Of a stretch of 64,000 nt of DNA, positions 8,077-18,116 are shown piece after piece. The notes below the pieces were generated by a model. That model made no database searches and was not told the origin of the DNA. It saw nothing but the letters and a program-made list of their open reading frames with translations. The position numbers and the translations under genes were made by a program. Each line of letters begins with the position of its first letter. Positions within the stretch are counted from its first letter, which is position 1. Source of the stretch: Cauispirillum nitrogeniifigens (GTDB lineage: Bacteria; Pseudomonadota; Alphaproteobacteria; Rhodospirillales; Rhodospirillaceae); the NCBI RefSeq assembly GCF_049800675.1, contig NZ_JBLOOT010000003.1, positions 62,001 to 126,000 of the forward strand, in the 5' to 3' direction.

Positions 8077-9408
8077 ATGAGCACCCCCGATTCGACTGCC
8101 GGAAGCGTCTGTATCGTTGGCAGCGGCCCGTCCGGGCTCTATGCCGCCGACACCATCCTGCGCAAGCGGCCCGGCTGCGCCATCGACATCATCGACCGCC
8201 TGCCCACGCCCTTCGGCCTGGTGCGCGCCGGTGTCGCGCCGGACCACCAGGGGACCAAGAACATCGTCCGCCAGTTCGAGCGCAGCATGACCAAGCCGGG
8301 CGTGCGCTTCCTCGGCAATGTCCACGTCGGCCGCGATGTCTCCTACGACGAGTTGAAGGCCACCTATGACGCCGTGATCCTGGCGCTCGGCGCGCCGGTC
8401 GACCGCACCCTGGGCATCGCCGGCGAGGATCTGGACGGTGTTCATGGGTCGGGCGCCTTCGTCGGCTGGTACAACGGCCATCCCGACCACGCCGCCCTCG
8501 CCCCGCGCCTGGACGCGCCGGGCGTGGCGGTGATCGGCAACGGCAACGTGGCGCTGGACATCGCCCGCATCCTGGCCAAGACGCCGGCGGAGATGGCCGG
8601 CTCCGATATCTGTTCGCATGCGGTCCAGGCCATCGCCGCCGCGCCGCTGACCGACATCTATGTCCTGGGCCGGCGCGGCCCGCTGGAGGCCTCCTTCACG
8701 TCCGCCGAGCTGGCCGAGTTGGGCCACCTGGAGCGCGCCCGGCCGGTGGTCGACGCCGCCGCCCTCGACGGCGTGACGGCGGAGTCGGTGGCCGACCCGC
8801 GCGAGCAGAAGGTCAAGGAAAAGAACTTGGAAATCCTGCGCGAGTTCGCCGCCCGCGACGACGACAAGCCCCTGCGCGTGCACCTGCTGTTCAACGCCGC
8901 GCCCAAGGAGATCCTCGGCAGCGACGGCCGCGTGAGCGGCCTGCGGGTCGAGCGCACCCGCATCGACAACGGCCGCGCCATCGCCACCGGGGAGACCTAT
9001 GACCTCGCCGTCGGCGCCGTCATGACCGCCATCGGCTACCGCATCGCCCCCATCGACGGGGTGCCGATGGACGAAGCAAGGGGCATCGTCGCCAACCAGG
9101 ACGGCCTGGTCGAGGACGGCGTCTACGTGGTCGGCTGGGCCAAGCGCGGCCCGTCGGGGGTCATTCCCTCCAACCGCTCCGATTCGATGGCCGTGGCCGA
9201 ACTGGTCCTGGGCCATCTGGAGGCCGCCGCCGGTAAGGCTCCCGGCCCCACGGCCCTGGATGCCCTGCTGGCCGGGCGCGGCGTCGTCCCGGTGTGCTTC
9301 GACGACTGGCAGAAGATCAACGCCGCCGAGGTCGCCCGCGCCGGCGACGGCCGCCCGCGCGAGAAGTTCACCACCATCGCCGACATGCTGGCGGCGGTGA
9401 AGGGGTAG
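8077..9408 (+). CDS. FprA-type ferredoxin/adrenodoxin-NADP+ reductase
   Basis: A 443-residue FAD flavoprotein of the adrenodoxin reductase/FprA family, which moves electrons from NADPH to a ferredoxin. The FAD Rossmann motif VGSGPSGLYAA is near residues 13-23. The family-specific PTPFGLVRAGVAPDHQGTKN follows, then an NADPH motif GNGNVALDIARIL, and the C-terminal GWAKRGPSGVIPSNR signature. The start at 8077 has a GAGGAAA site; the open frame begins earlier, inside paaX. The tight spacing after paaX suggests it supplies reducing power to a PaaX-controlled oxygenase. No ferredoxin gene is adjacent. Confidence 0.88.
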   Translation: MSTPDSTAGSVCIVGSGPSGLYAADTILRKRPGCAIDIIDRLPTPFGLVRAGVAPDHQGTKNIVRQFERSMTKPGVRFLGNVHVGRDVSYDELKATYDAVILALGAPVDRTLGIAGEDLDGVHGSGAFVGWYNGHPDHAALAPRLDAPGVAVIGNGNVALDIARILAKTPAEMAGSDICSHAVQAIAAAPLTDIYVLGRRGPLEASFTSAELAELGHLERARPVVDAAALDGVTAESVADPREQKVKEKNLEILREFAARDDDKPLRVHLLFNAAPKEILGSDGRVSGLRVERTRIDNGRAIATGETYDLAVGAVMTAIGYRIAPIDGVPMDEARGIVANQDGLVEDGVYVVGWAKRGPSGVIPSNRSDSMAVAELVLGHLEAAAGKAPGPTALDALLAGRGVVPVCFDDWQKINAAEVARAGDGRPREKFTTIADMLAAVKG

Positions 9409-9411
9409 CCC

Positions 9412-10362
9412 CTACTCCGCCTCCACCGCCCCCTCCTTCGCCGGCGGCTGACCGCCGGCGAAGGGGGCCAGGGCGGCGCAGATAAAGGCATGCACCGGCG
9501 TCGACACGCCGCAGCTATGCCCCAGGCGCACCACGGCCCCGGACAGCCACGGCAGTTCCAGAGGCTTGCCGCGCTCCAGATCCTCCAGCATCGACGACTT
9601 CATCTGCGCCGGCAGGCCGAGGACGAAGGACCACAGGGTTTCATCGAGTCCCTGCGGCAGGCGCACGCCCAAAGCACGGCCGACCGCCACCGCCTCGGTG
9701 ATGGCGGCCCAGAACAGTTCGGCCGTCTGCGGAATGCCGCGCGGCACCCCGCAAGGGCTGCGGGTGAGGCTGGTCAGGGCACTGAACGGGGCGAGGAAGC
9801 ACAGCTTCTTCCACTGCTCCAGCACGATGTCGTCGCTGTAGCCCAGAGTGGCGCCGGGCGCCGGGCCGGTGGCGACCAGGGCGCGGAGCACGCCCTCCTG
9901 CGCGGGGCGCAGCGGTCCTGTCAGGAAGTCGGCGAAGGGGGAGCTTTGCTTCAGGACGCCCGGCGAGTCCACCACCGCGCCGACACGCGCCACCCCCGCG
10001 GCCACGGCCTCGGCACCCAGCGTCCCGGCAAGGATGGTGGGGGCGTCCACCCCGTTGAGAAACGGCACGACCACCGTCCCCGGCCCCATGGCCGGGCGCA
10101 GGGTCGCGGCGGCGGCCTCCAGGTCATAGTGCTTGACCGCGACCACGATCACGTCGGCGGCGCCGGCCTCCTGCGGCGTCGCCACGGCGCGCACCGGCAG
10201 GTGGGTGACGCCTTGCGGCGCGATCAGGCGCAGGCCGTCGGCGCGCAGGGCGTCAAGATGGCGGCCACGGGCGACAAAGGTGACGTCATGCCCCGCCTGC
10301 TGCAAGCGCAGGCCCAGAATACCGCCGACACCACCGCTTCCCATGATCGTGATGCGCATCAT
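9412..10362 (-). CDS. 2-dehydropantoate 2-reductase family protein (PanE/ApbA-like)
   Basis: A 316-residue NADPH-dependent reductase of the ketopantoate reductase fold. The N-terminal Rossmann motif GSGGVGGILG is at about residues 8-17, the catalytic-type Lys is in AVKHYDLE, and the C-terminal dimer/substrate domain carries KSSMLEDLERGKPLELPWLSGAVV. It may act in pantothenate synthesis or, as is common for paralogues, on another 2-keto acid. It converges with the reductase gene with only three bases between stop codons. A GGGGGAG site precedes the tandem ATGs at 10362/10359. Confidence 0.85.
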   Translation of the reverse strand: MMRITIMGSGGVGGILGLRLQQAGHDVTFVARGRHLDALRADGLRLIAPQGVTHLPVRAVATPQEAGAADVIVVAVKHYDLEAAAATLRPAMGPGTVVVPFLNGVDAPTILAGTLGAEAVAAGVARVGAVVDSPGVLKQSSPFADFLTGPLRPAQEGVLRALVATGPAPGATLGYSDDIVLEQWKKLCFLAPFSALTSLTRSPCGVPRGIPQTAELFWAAITEAVAVGRALGVRLPQGLDETLWSFVLGLPAQMKSSMLEDLERGKPLELPWLSGAVVRLGHSCGVSTPVHAFICAALAPFAGGQPPAKEGAVEAE

Positions 10363-10445
10363 TCTCCCCCGTCACATCGCCGCAGCCCTCGCCCACCCGA
10401 AGGCTGCCTAACTGAACATGGGGACAATACCGATCAAATGCATGA

Positions 10446-10471
10446 GGCCGCCACAGTTTTCCGTGGCGGCC
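10446..10471 (-). terminator. Hairpin after the hemerythrin gene
   Basis: A perfect 9 bp stem GGCCGCCAC/GTGGCGGCC with an 8-base loop lies 23 bp past the stop of the minus-strand hemerythrin gene. It is followed on that strand by a moderately T-rich stretch. Confidence 0.7.
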
Positions 10472-10494
10472 CCTGCGTCAAGCGGAAGAACAGG

Positions 10495-11064
10495 TCAGTC
10501 GCCGAAGCCGAACGGAGCCGGCGCCTCGTTGACGATGCGGCTGTACATGGAGCGCGTCTCGGCGCGGCCCTTCGGCCCGAAGATGGGATCTTCGTTGTTG
10601 GCGAAGGCGACGTCGATCTCGGCCCAGTCCTCGTCGGTCAGGGCGCGCTGGGCCATGGGGATGACCACGCCCTCTTCCTTCTGGAGGTGCTTGGTCTGGA
10701 ACTTCAGATAGGCGGCGCTGGCTTCCTGGAAGGCCGGGCCATGGGCCGGATCGGCCTTGTAGGCGGCCAGCAGGACCTTGAGCTTCTGGAGGCTGGCGGG
10801 GCAGTTGCGGTGCTCCTCCTCCAGTTCCTCAATGATGGCGGCGGCATCGGGATTGCGCCGCAGCAGCGCCTTGAAGAGGAACTGGTCCTCCTTGGGATGA
10901 TGGTACTGGTCGGTGAAGTTCTCGATGTAGCTCAGGACTTCCTCCATGAAGGCGAAGTCCGGCTTGTCGCCCGCCTTCTGATGCCGAAGCACCTGGTCGA
11001 GCACATTGACCACGCGGAACAGGTTGCGGTGTTCCTGCTTGATGATGGAGAGCGATTCTTTCAT
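10495..11064 (-). CDS. Hemerythrin HHE domain protein
   Basis: A 189-residue cytoplasmic four-helix protein with hemerythrin ligands: an N-terminal KQEHRNLFRVVNVLD segment, HHPKEDQFLF, EEHRNCPAS and HLQKEEGVVIPMAQ. Such proteins bind O2, NO or store iron, and many act in oxidative or nitrosative stress. An upstream GTG could extend it, but the ATG at 11064 gives the typical MKESLSIIKQEH start; its ribosome binding site is weak. It lies downstream of the receiver/c-di-GMP operon on the same strand but behind a hairpin, so it probably has its own promoter in 11065-11195. Confidence 0.85.
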   Translation of the reverse strand: MKESLSIIKQEHRNLFRVVNVLDQVLRHQKAGDKPDFAFMEEVLSYIENFTDQYHHPKEDQFLFKALLRRNPDAAAIIEELEEEHRNCPASLQKLKVLLAAYKADPAHGPAFQEASAAYLKFQTKHLQKEEGVVIPMAQRALTDEDWAEIDVAFANNEDPIFGPKGRAETRSMYSRIVNEAPAPFGFGD

Positions 11065-11195
11065 GGCCGACCCACAAGTCCCCGAATCCGGCCGCGCCAA
11101 ACCAGGCGGCGCCGCCACGTCATGTTCGGGGCTACCTTATCGCCGTCCACGTCGTGTTTCAATTTCAATCTTTGGGGCGCGCAATCTGTATCACA

Positions 11196-11216
11196 TTGCG
11201 GAACGCCATTCCGCAA
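11196..11216 (-). terminator. Hairpin closing the phosphorelay operon
   Basis: TTGCGGAA/TTCCGCAA, a perfect 8 bp stem with a 5-base loop, starts five bases past the stop of the lone receiver gene. There is no T-run, so it may be factor-assisted. The AT-richer sequence beyond it (11140-11195) probably holds the hemerythrin promoter. Confidence 0.6.
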
Positions 11217-11220
11217 CCGT

Positions 11221-11643
<423 letters not shown>

Positions 11644-11701
11644 CGCCCTGCCGCCCGCCCCGATCTTCTTGCGGTGGTCCATCGCCCCGTGCCCCATGTG
11701 C

Positions 11702-13027
11702 TCAAACCGTCCCTGACATTGTGGCGACGCTGGCGCCGGCCCGCGAGCCGCCCGCCGCGCACCATTGGTTCTTGCCGTTGTTCTTGGCCTTGTACATGGC
11801 CTCGTCGGCGCTCTTGAGCAACGCCTCGGCCGTGTCCCCGGCATCGGGCCACAGCGCCACGCCGACACTGGCCGACACGCTCGCCGTCACCGCCCCGACG
11901 TGGAACGGAGCGGACAGCGCGCCGACGATCTTGCCGGCCACGGCGCCGGCGTCGGCCGGATCGGCGACATCGTTGAGCAGCACCACGAACTCGTCGCCGC
12001 CCAGGCGGCCGACCTCGTCGCTGGCACGCAGGGCGCCACGCAGACGGCGCGCGGCGTCCTTGAGCAGTTCGTCGCCGATGTCGTGGCCATGGGTGTCGTT
12101 GACGTCCTTGAACCCGTCGAGGTCGACGAACAGGAAGGCGCAGCCCCGTCCCTGCTCCGTCGCCCGCTCCACCGCCTCGTGCATCAGGCTGCGCAGCAGG
12201 CTGCGGTTGGGCAGGCCGGTCAGGGCGTCGCGGGTGGCCTGGCGGACCAATTCCGCCTCCGCCCGCTTGCGATGGGTGATGTCGGACAGCACCGCGACAT
12301 AGCCCGACAGGGTGCCGCCCTCGTCGCGCACGGCGTTCAGGCGCAGCCACACCGGAAACACCTCGCCGTTGCGGCGGCGGTTCCACACCTCGCCCTCCCA
12401 TCCGCCCTCGGGGGAGACCTGACTGAGGATGCGCTCGTGATAGTTCGCCTCGTGCTCGCCGGACCCCAGCATGACCGGCGGCTGCCCCAGCACGTCCTCG
12501 GTGGCGAAGCCGGTCAGCCGGGTGAAGGCGGGGTTGACGCGGATGATGCGGTAGTCGGCGTCGAGCACGACGATGCCGGTGTCCGTGGCACCGAAGGCGG
12601 CCTCGGCCAGCAGAACGCGCTGGCGGATGCGGTGGCGTTCGACCGCATAGAGGATGGAGCGCTTGATCAGGGTGCCGTCGGCGCGTCCCTTGACCAGATA
12701 GTCCTCCGCCCCGCTCTTGAGGGCGCCCAAGGCGACGGCTTCGTTGTCCAGGCCCGACAGCACCACCACCGGCACATTACCGGCCTGCCGGCGGAGCGCC
12801 TGCACCGTCTCCAGGCCATGGCTGTCGGGCAGCGACAGGTCGAGCAGCACCACGTCGAAGTGGTCCTGCCGCAGGACGCGCACGGCCTCGCTCAGGCGCG
12901 GGACATGGGTCAGGCGCATGTCGTCCCCCGCCTCTTCGGCGAGCAGAACCTGGATCAGGCGCGCGTCGCCGAGGTTGTCCTCGACGAGCAGAATGGAGAG
13001 GATCTCCCGATCCACGTTTTCCCCCAA
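11702..13027 (-). CDS. Receiver-PAS-GGDEF diguanylate cyclase
   Basis: A 441-residue cytoplasmic protein. The receiver (residues 11-125) has Asp63 as phospho-acceptor. A PAS domain covers about 138-255, and a GGDEF domain about 258-425 with an intact active site at 343-347. An allosteric RxxD site (R334-D337) sits five residues before it, so feedback inhibition by c-di-GMP is expected. It should make c-di-GMP in response to phosphorylation by the hybrid kinases just upstream. It lies 50 bp after the 779-residue kinase. No EAL domain is present, so it is a synthase only. Confidence 0.93.
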   Translation of the reverse strand: MGENVDREILSILLVEDNLGDARLIQVLLAEEAGDDMRLTHVPRLSEAVRVLRQDHFDVVLLDLSLPDSHGLETVQALRRQAGNVPVVVLSGLDNEAVALGALKSGAEDYLVKGRADGTLIKRSILYAVERHRIRQRVLLAEAAFGATDTGIVVLDADYRIIRVNPAFTRLTGFATEDVLGQPPVMLGSGEHEANYHERILSQVSPEGGWEGEVWNRRRNGEVFPVWLRLNAVRDEGGTLSGYVAVLSDITHRKRAEAELVRQATRDALTGLPNRSLLRSLMHEAVERATEQGRGCAFLFVDLDGFKDVNDTHGHDIGDELLKDAARRLRGALRASDEVGRLGGDEFVVLLNDVADPADAGAVAGKIVGALSAPFHVGAVTASVSASVGVALWPDAGDTAEALLKSADEAMYKAKNNGKNQWCAAGGSRAGASVATMSGTV

Positions 13028-13077
13028 TTCGTGGCACCCCGCGTCGCCGCGCCGGCACCTAGTTCCCGAGGACGACC

Positions 13078-15417
13078 CTACTCCACTCGCGCCGTGTCAG
13101 GCAACGGAATGCGCAGCATGGGAAAGCGCCGGGCCAACGCCCCCAGGCCATCGCGCAGCAGGGCCGGCAGCGGCCGGGCGGCGGCGCGGGCGTCCTCCAG
13201 GCGGCCTTCGCGGGCCAGCATCTCCACCTGCTCGGCCGCCGCCGACAGCAGGGCCAGCCCGAAATTTCCCGCCGTCGCCTTCAGGTCGTGGGCCCGCCGC
13301 CGCAACACCGGGTCGGTCAGGACCGCGTGCGGCGCCGCCAGCTGCGCGACGTCGCGTTCGGCCTCGGCCCGGAAGGCGGCGGCCAGGGAGGCGAGGAACC
13401 CGGCATCCAACTGGCCGGCCAGGCTCTCCACCGCCCGCGGGTCGAGGGCCTGGAGGTCCCCGGCCGCGCCGCGCGGCCCGGCTGCCTCCGTCGGCGGGGC
13501 GCCGCCGCAGGCCCGCGCCAGCGCGGCGGCCAGGTGTTCCGGCTGCACCGGCTTGGCGAGGTGGCCGTCCATGCCGGCGCGGCGGCAGCGCGCCACGTCC
13601 TCGGGGAACACGTCGGCGGTCAGGGCCAGGATCGGCACCCGCGCCTGCGGTCCCGGCAGGGCGCGGATGGCCGCCGCCGCCCGCAACCCGTCGAGCACCG
13701 GCATGTGCACGTCCATCAGCACCACGTCGAAGACGCCTCGCGCCGCCGCCGCGACGGCCTCGGCGCCGTTGGCGGCCAGTTCCACGCGATGTCCCTGGTG
13801 GGTGAGAAAGCCGGTCACGACCTTCTGGTTGATCGGATTGTCCTCGGCCAGCAGGATGGACAGCCCCCGGCGCGGCGCCGCCTCAGGCGCCTCGGGCGGG
13901 GCGTCGGCCGCCGCTCCCGCCGCCGCCGCCGGACGTAGCGCCACGGTGAACCAGAACACGCTGCCGGCCCCCGGCTCCCCACCGACACCGATGTCGCCGC
14001 CCATCAGGCGGGCCAGGCGCCGGCAGATGGACAGCCCCAGGCCGCTGCCGCCATGGTGCGCGGCGACCAGGGGATCGGCCTGGGTGAACGGCTCGAACAG
14101 CGTGCCGCGGCGATCCAGGGCGATGCCGGGGCCGGTGTCGCGCACCTCGAACCGCAAGCCGCCGTCCGCCTGCCGGGCCATGGCCACGGTCACGCCCCCG
14201 CGCTCGGTGAACTTGATGGCGTTGCCGATGAGGTTGAGGAGCACCTGGCGGATGCGGGCGGCGTCGCCCCGCACGGTGTCGGGGACCGCCGGGTCGATCT
14301 CGGTGTCCAGCCGCAGGCCCTTCTCGGTGGCGCGCGAGGCCATCAGGTGCACGACGCTGTGCACCACCCGGCGCGGGTCGAAGTCACCCTCGGCGATCTC
14401 CAGCCGCCCGGCGTCGAGCCGCGTGAGGTCGAGCACGTCGTCGAGGATGCTCATCAGCGCGTCGCCGGAATAGGCGATCGTCTCCACGCAGTCGCGCTGC
14501 TCGGCCGTCAGGGTGCTGTGCAGCAGCAGCCGCACCATGCCCAGCACGCCGGTCATGGGGGTGCGGATCTCGTGGCTGACCATGGCCAGGAACTCGGTCC
14601 GCGACTGCGCCGCCCTTTCGGCCTGCTCGGCGGCGGCACGCTGGGCCTCCTCGGCGGCCTTGCGGGCGGAGATGTCGTAGAGCCAGGTCAGCAGCACCGG
14701 CTCGTCCTCGTGCCGCGTCTCGACCATGGTGACCAGCGCCCAGTAGAACACCCCGTCGGCGCGGCGGAAGCGGACCTCGACATCACGGGGCGGACGGCCG
14801 GCGCGGACCGCCGACACCAGCCGCTCGCGGTCGGCCGGATCGGCGTAGAAGGACACCGCCTTGCGGGTGCGGAAGGTGTCGGGATCGACGCCGTGCATCT
14901 CCGCCAGACGCGGATTGAGGAACAGGATGCTGCCGTCGTGCCGGGTCATGGCCACGCCGACGGGGCTGTCCTGAAGGATGGAGTGCAGGCGCGCTTCGCT
15001 CTCGCGCAGCTTTTCCTCGGCCTTCTTGCGCTCCATGGCGTGCATCAGCGACCGTTCGAGCAGGTCGCCGCGCACGTCGCCCTTGACCAGATAGTCCTGC
15101 GCCCCGGCACGCACGGCGGCGATGCCGGTGTCGCGGTCATCCAGGCCCGTCAGCACCACCACCGGCATGTCGGGCGCGGCGTCGATGAACTGCCGCACGG
15201 TGTCCAGGCCCTGGCTGTCGGGCAGGCCCATGTCGAGGAAGACGGCGTCGAAGCCCTCCTCCTCCGCCGCCACCGCCGCCAGCCCTTCGGCCAGGGTCGC
15301 CGCACCGTGCATGGAGAAGCGGTCGCCGCCGGAGCGGAAGGCCAGTTCGACTTCCACCAGCCGGCGGTCGCCGGGGTTGTCGTCGATGACCAGGATGCGC
15401 AATGGGGGGCTGGTCAT
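13078..15417 (-). CDS. Hybrid histidine kinase: REC-PAS-HisKA-HATPase-REC-Hpt
   Basis: A 779-residue soluble hybrid kinase with receivers at both ends of the kinase core. The N-terminal receiver has Asp62. A PAS follows (about 135-255), then HisKA with His282 in SHEIRTP, HATPase_c (about 380-495, N box LLNLIGNAIKF), a second receiver with Asp569 in VLMDVHMP, and an Hpt domain with His710 in AHDLKATAGNFG. All phosphotransfer residues are present, so a complete His-Asp-His relay can run inside one protein. It overlaps the upstream kinase gene by ATGA at 15414-15417. Confidence 0.93.
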   Translation of the reverse strand: MTSPPLRILVIDDNPGDRRLVEVELAFRSGGDRFSMHGAATLAEGLAAVAAEEEGFDAVFLDMGLPDSQGLDTVRQFIDAAPDMPVVVLTGLDDRDTGIAAVRAGAQDYLVKGDVRGDLLERSLMHAMERKKAEEKLRESEARLHSILQDSPVGVAMTRHDGSILFLNPRLAEMHGVDPDTFRTRKAVSFYADPADRERLVSAVRAGRPPRDVEVRFRRADGVFYWALVTMVETRHEDEPVLLTWLYDISARKAAEEAQRAAAEQAERAAQSRTEFLAMVSHEIRTPMTGVLGMVRLLLHSTLTAEQRDCVETIAYSGDALMSILDDVLDLTRLDAGRLEIAEGDFDPRRVVHSVVHLMASRATEKGLRLDTEIDPAVPDTVRGDAARIRQVLLNLIGNAIKFTERGGVTVAMARQADGGLRFEVRDTGPGIALDRRGTLFEPFTQADPLVAAHHGGSGLGLSICRRLARLMGGDIGVGGEPGAGSVFWFTVALRPAAAAGAAADAPPEAPEAAPRRGLSILLAEDNPINQKVVTGFLTHQGHRVELAANGAEAVAAAARGVFDVVLMDVHMPVLDGLRAAAAIRALPGPQARVPILALTADVFPEDVARCRRAGMDGHLAKPVQPEHLAAALARACGGAPPTEAAGPRGAAGDLQALDPRAVESLAGQLDAGFLASLAAAFRAEAERDVAQLAAPHAVLTDPVLRRRAHDLKATAGNFGLALLSAAAEQVEMLAREGRLEDARAAARPLPALLRDGLGALARRFPMLRIPLPDTARVE

Positions 15418-18065
15418 GCCGGTGCCCTTTCGGCGTCGGGCAGGTGCTCGTGCAGGCGGCCACGCAGGGCCCCGGCCTCGGCCGTCACGTCGTCGAGCAG
15501 GCCGCGCAGGGCCTCCACGCTGGCCGCCGCGTCGGGCGGCGCGACGGCGTCGCCGGCGGCCTCGGCGGTGTCGCGGGCCAGGGTCTCCAGCCGCCGCAGG
15601 CGGTCGACCAGGGCGGTGAAGCCGAACAGCATGGCGTTGCCCTTGGCGGCATGGGCCAGCCGCCGCACGGCGGCCGGATCGCCGACGTCCACGGCGCGGC
15701 GCAGCCCGTCAAGCTCCTGGTCGAGGTGGCGGAAGAAGGACGGCAGCAGCGGCGCCAGTTCGGGCTCGAACACTTCCTTGCGGGACGGCGCGGCGACCGC
15801 CGGCGGCGCGACGGTGACCGCCACCGCCTCGGCGGCGCCGGCCGCGGCGGCCGGCAGATGGGTCTTGAGCAGCCCGCTCAGGGCCTCCAGCCGCAGCGGC
15901 TTGACCACATAGGCATTGCAGCCGGCCTCCAGGGCGGCATCGCGGTCATCCTTGAGGGCGGTGGCCGACAGGGCGACGATGGGGATCGGCCGGTCGTCGG
16001 GGCGTTCCTCCTCCTCCACCTCGCGCATGGCGCGGGCGGCGGAAAAGCCGTCCATGACCGGCATCTGGATGTCCAGGAACACCAGATCGTAGCGGCCGGC
16101 GCGGAACTTCTCCAGCCCTTCCGCCCCGTTGGCGGCGGTGTCCACGGTCAGGCCCAGGCCGCTGATCATGTCGCCAATGACCAGACGGTTGAGGTCGCTG
16201 TCATCGACCACCAGCACCCGCGCCCCGCTCAACCGGGGCGCGGGGACGGTGGCGGCGCGCACGCGGCGCGGTGTCTGCACGGCCGACGGACGCAGCGGCA
16301 TGGTGAAGAAGAAGGTGCTGCCGTGGCCGACGCGGCTGACCACCCAGATGCGGCCGCCGATCAGTTCGACCAGCCGGCGGCTGATGGCCAGTCCCAGGCC
16401 GGTGCCGCCGTGGCGGCGGGCGTTGGTGGTGTCGGCCTGGGAGAACGGCTCGAACACGCAGCCGACCTTTTCCGGGGCGATACCGATGCCGGTGTCCTCG
16501 ACGGCGAACAGCAGCGGGGTCGCGCCGCCGGGCGTGGTCGCCCCGCCGTCGACCTCCACCCGCAGCTCGATGTAGCCGTCGTCGGTAAACTTGACCGCGT
16601 TCCCCACGAGGTTGGCGAGGACCTGGCGGAGGTGGCGGGAATCCCCCTGCCACAGGCGCGGCAGTTCCGGCGCGATGACGGCCCGCAGGACCACGCCCTT
16701 GGCCCCGGCCCCGGCGCGGAAGATGTCGAGCACCCCGCCGACGGTCTTGCGCAGGTCGAAGGAACCTTCCTCCGTCTCGACCCGCCCGGCCTCGATTTTG
16801 GAGAAGTCCAGGATGTCGTTGAGCAGGTCGGCAAGGTGTTCGCCGGCACGGTCCAGGGCGCTGACGTATTCCCCCTGCTTGTCCGACAGGGCAGTCGCCT
16901 TGAGCAGGTCGATCAGGCCGATGATGCCGGCCATGGGGGTGCGGATCTCGTGGCTCATGGTGGCCAGGAAGTCGGACTTCGCCCGCCCGGCCTCCTCGGC
17001 GCGCTGGCGGGCCAGATCCAGAGCCTCCTGCACGCGCAGTTGCTCGGTGGCGTCCTGGGCCGACAGCACCACCGACGGGCCGGTTCCGCCCGGCGGCATG
17101 GCCCGGCCGTGGATGATCATGGTCCGCCAGTCGCCCACGGCATGGCGCATGCGCACCGCCCGGCTGCCCACCTGCTGCGGGTCGTCAAGCAGCCGGCGCA
17201 CGTCGTCCATCAGCGCCGTCAGGTCGTCCGGGTGCACCAGATCCGCCAGCGGCCGGTTCATGAGCTGGTCGTCGCGCCACCCCAGGAGCCGCTCCGCCGA
17301 TGGGCTGTGAAAGCGCAGGACGCCCCCGTCGTCGACCACGGCCACGAGATCGGTGATGTTCTCCACCAGGGTGCGGAAGCTCTCGCCCCGGCTGTCGAGG
17401 TGGCCCGACAGGTCGCGGTTGGCCGCCGTCAGGACCGCCCCGTCCAGCCGCGCGAGGTAGAGGGCCCGCGTCAGCGCCAGCAGGACCACCCCGAACACCC
17501 CGACGACGAAGCCCAGGGCCAGATAGGCCGGGCCGGGGAACGACAGCAGGCGCAACGCCAGCAGGCCCAGCAGCGGCACCGCGAATGCCGCCGCCGCCGC
17601 CGGAAGCGGGGCCTTCGCCAAGGCCCCCCCGGCCGCCACCATGACCAGCGCCAGGCCGACGAACAGGGCGCCGGCAGGATCGCTTTCCGGGTGCAGGAAC
17701 AGCAGCGCGGCGGCACCCCAGGCGGCGCCCGACAGGGCCGAGAACCCGGCGAACAGGACGGTCCAGCGGCGCGGCCGGGCATCCCTGGCCGGGCCGGCGG
17801 CGACATAGGCGGCATGGGCCGCCACCGCGCCCACGGCCACGGCGCCCAGGCACGCCGCCCAGGCCGCCAGGGTCAACGCCGGCTCCTGCCCCCAACGCAG
17901 GGCGAGGATCAGCACCGCGCAGGCCACCGGCAGGGCGATCGCGGGCAGGGCCGCCGCCCGGTGATAGAAGGCGACCATCCGGGCGCCCGGATTGGCTGCC
18001 GGCCCGGCACCGCCCCCCTGCTTCCCCGCCGGCCATCCACCCGTTGCGCTCACGCCTTCCCCCAT
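15414..18065 (-). CDS. Membrane hybrid histidine kinase with PAS, receiver and Hpt
   Basis: An 883-residue kinase, first gene of the four-gene relay operon. About six to seven hydrophobic helices span residues 30-205 as an integral-membrane sensor of no recognised family. A PAS (about 226-340) follows, then HisKA with His372 in SHEIRTP, HATPase_c with N489, a receiver with Asp665 in FLDIQMP and an Hpt with His805 in AHAAKGN. It probably senses a membrane or small-molecule cue and feeds the second kinase and the GGDEF protein. An AAGGG site is close to the ATG at 18065; a Met at residue 30 is an alternative start. Confidence 0.9.
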   Translation of the reverse strand: MGEGVSATGGWPAGKQGGGAGPAANPGARMVAFYHRAAALPAIALPVACAVLILALRWGQEPALTLAAWAACLGAVAVGAVAAHAAYVAAGPARDARPRRWTVLFAGFSALSGAAWGAAALLFLHPESDPAGALFVGLALVMVAAGGALAKAPLPAAAAAFAVPLLGLLALRLLSFPGPAYLALGFVVGVFGVVLLALTRALYLARLDGAVLTAANRDLSGHLDSRGESFRTLVENITDLVAVVDDGGVLRFHSPSAERLLGWRDDQLMNRPLADLVHPDDLTALMDDVRRLLDDPQQVGSRAVRMRHAVGDWRTMIIHGRAMPPGGTGPSVVLSAQDATEQLRVQEALDLARQRAEEAGRAKSDFLATMSHEIRTPMAGIIGLIDLLKATALSDKQGEYVSALDRAGEHLADLLNDILDFSKIEAGRVETEEGSFDLRKTVGGVLDIFRAGAGAKGVVLRAVIAPELPRLWQGDSRHLRQVLANLVGNAVKFTDDGYIELRVEVDGGATTPGGATPLLFAVEDTGIGIAPEKVGCVFEPFSQADTTNARRHGGTGLGLAISRRLVELIGGRIWVVSRVGHGSTFFFTMPLRPSAVQTPRRVRAATVPAPRLSGARVLVVDDSDLNRLVIGDMISGLGLTVDTAANGAEGLEKFRAGRYDLVFLDIQMPVMDGFSAARAMREVEEEERPDDRPIPIVALSATALKDDRDAALEAGCNAYVVKPLRLEALSGLLKTHLPAAAAGAAEAVAVTVAPPAVAAPSRKEVFEPELAPLLPSFFRHLDQELDGLRRAVDVGDPAAVRRLAHAAKGNAMLFGFTALVDRLRRLETLARDTAEAAGDAVAPPDAAASVEALRGLLDDVTAEAGALRGRLHEHLPDAERAPA

Positions 18066-18116
18066 CCCTTGGGAACCATTGGTACTCCTAAAGTTTCGGA
18101 CGGCGCGGCCCGGAAG

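Noticed and set aside
11765..14473. Open plus-strand frame of about 900 codons opposite the GGDEF and kinase genes
   Set aside because: It crosses two real genes in antisense and has no domain content.
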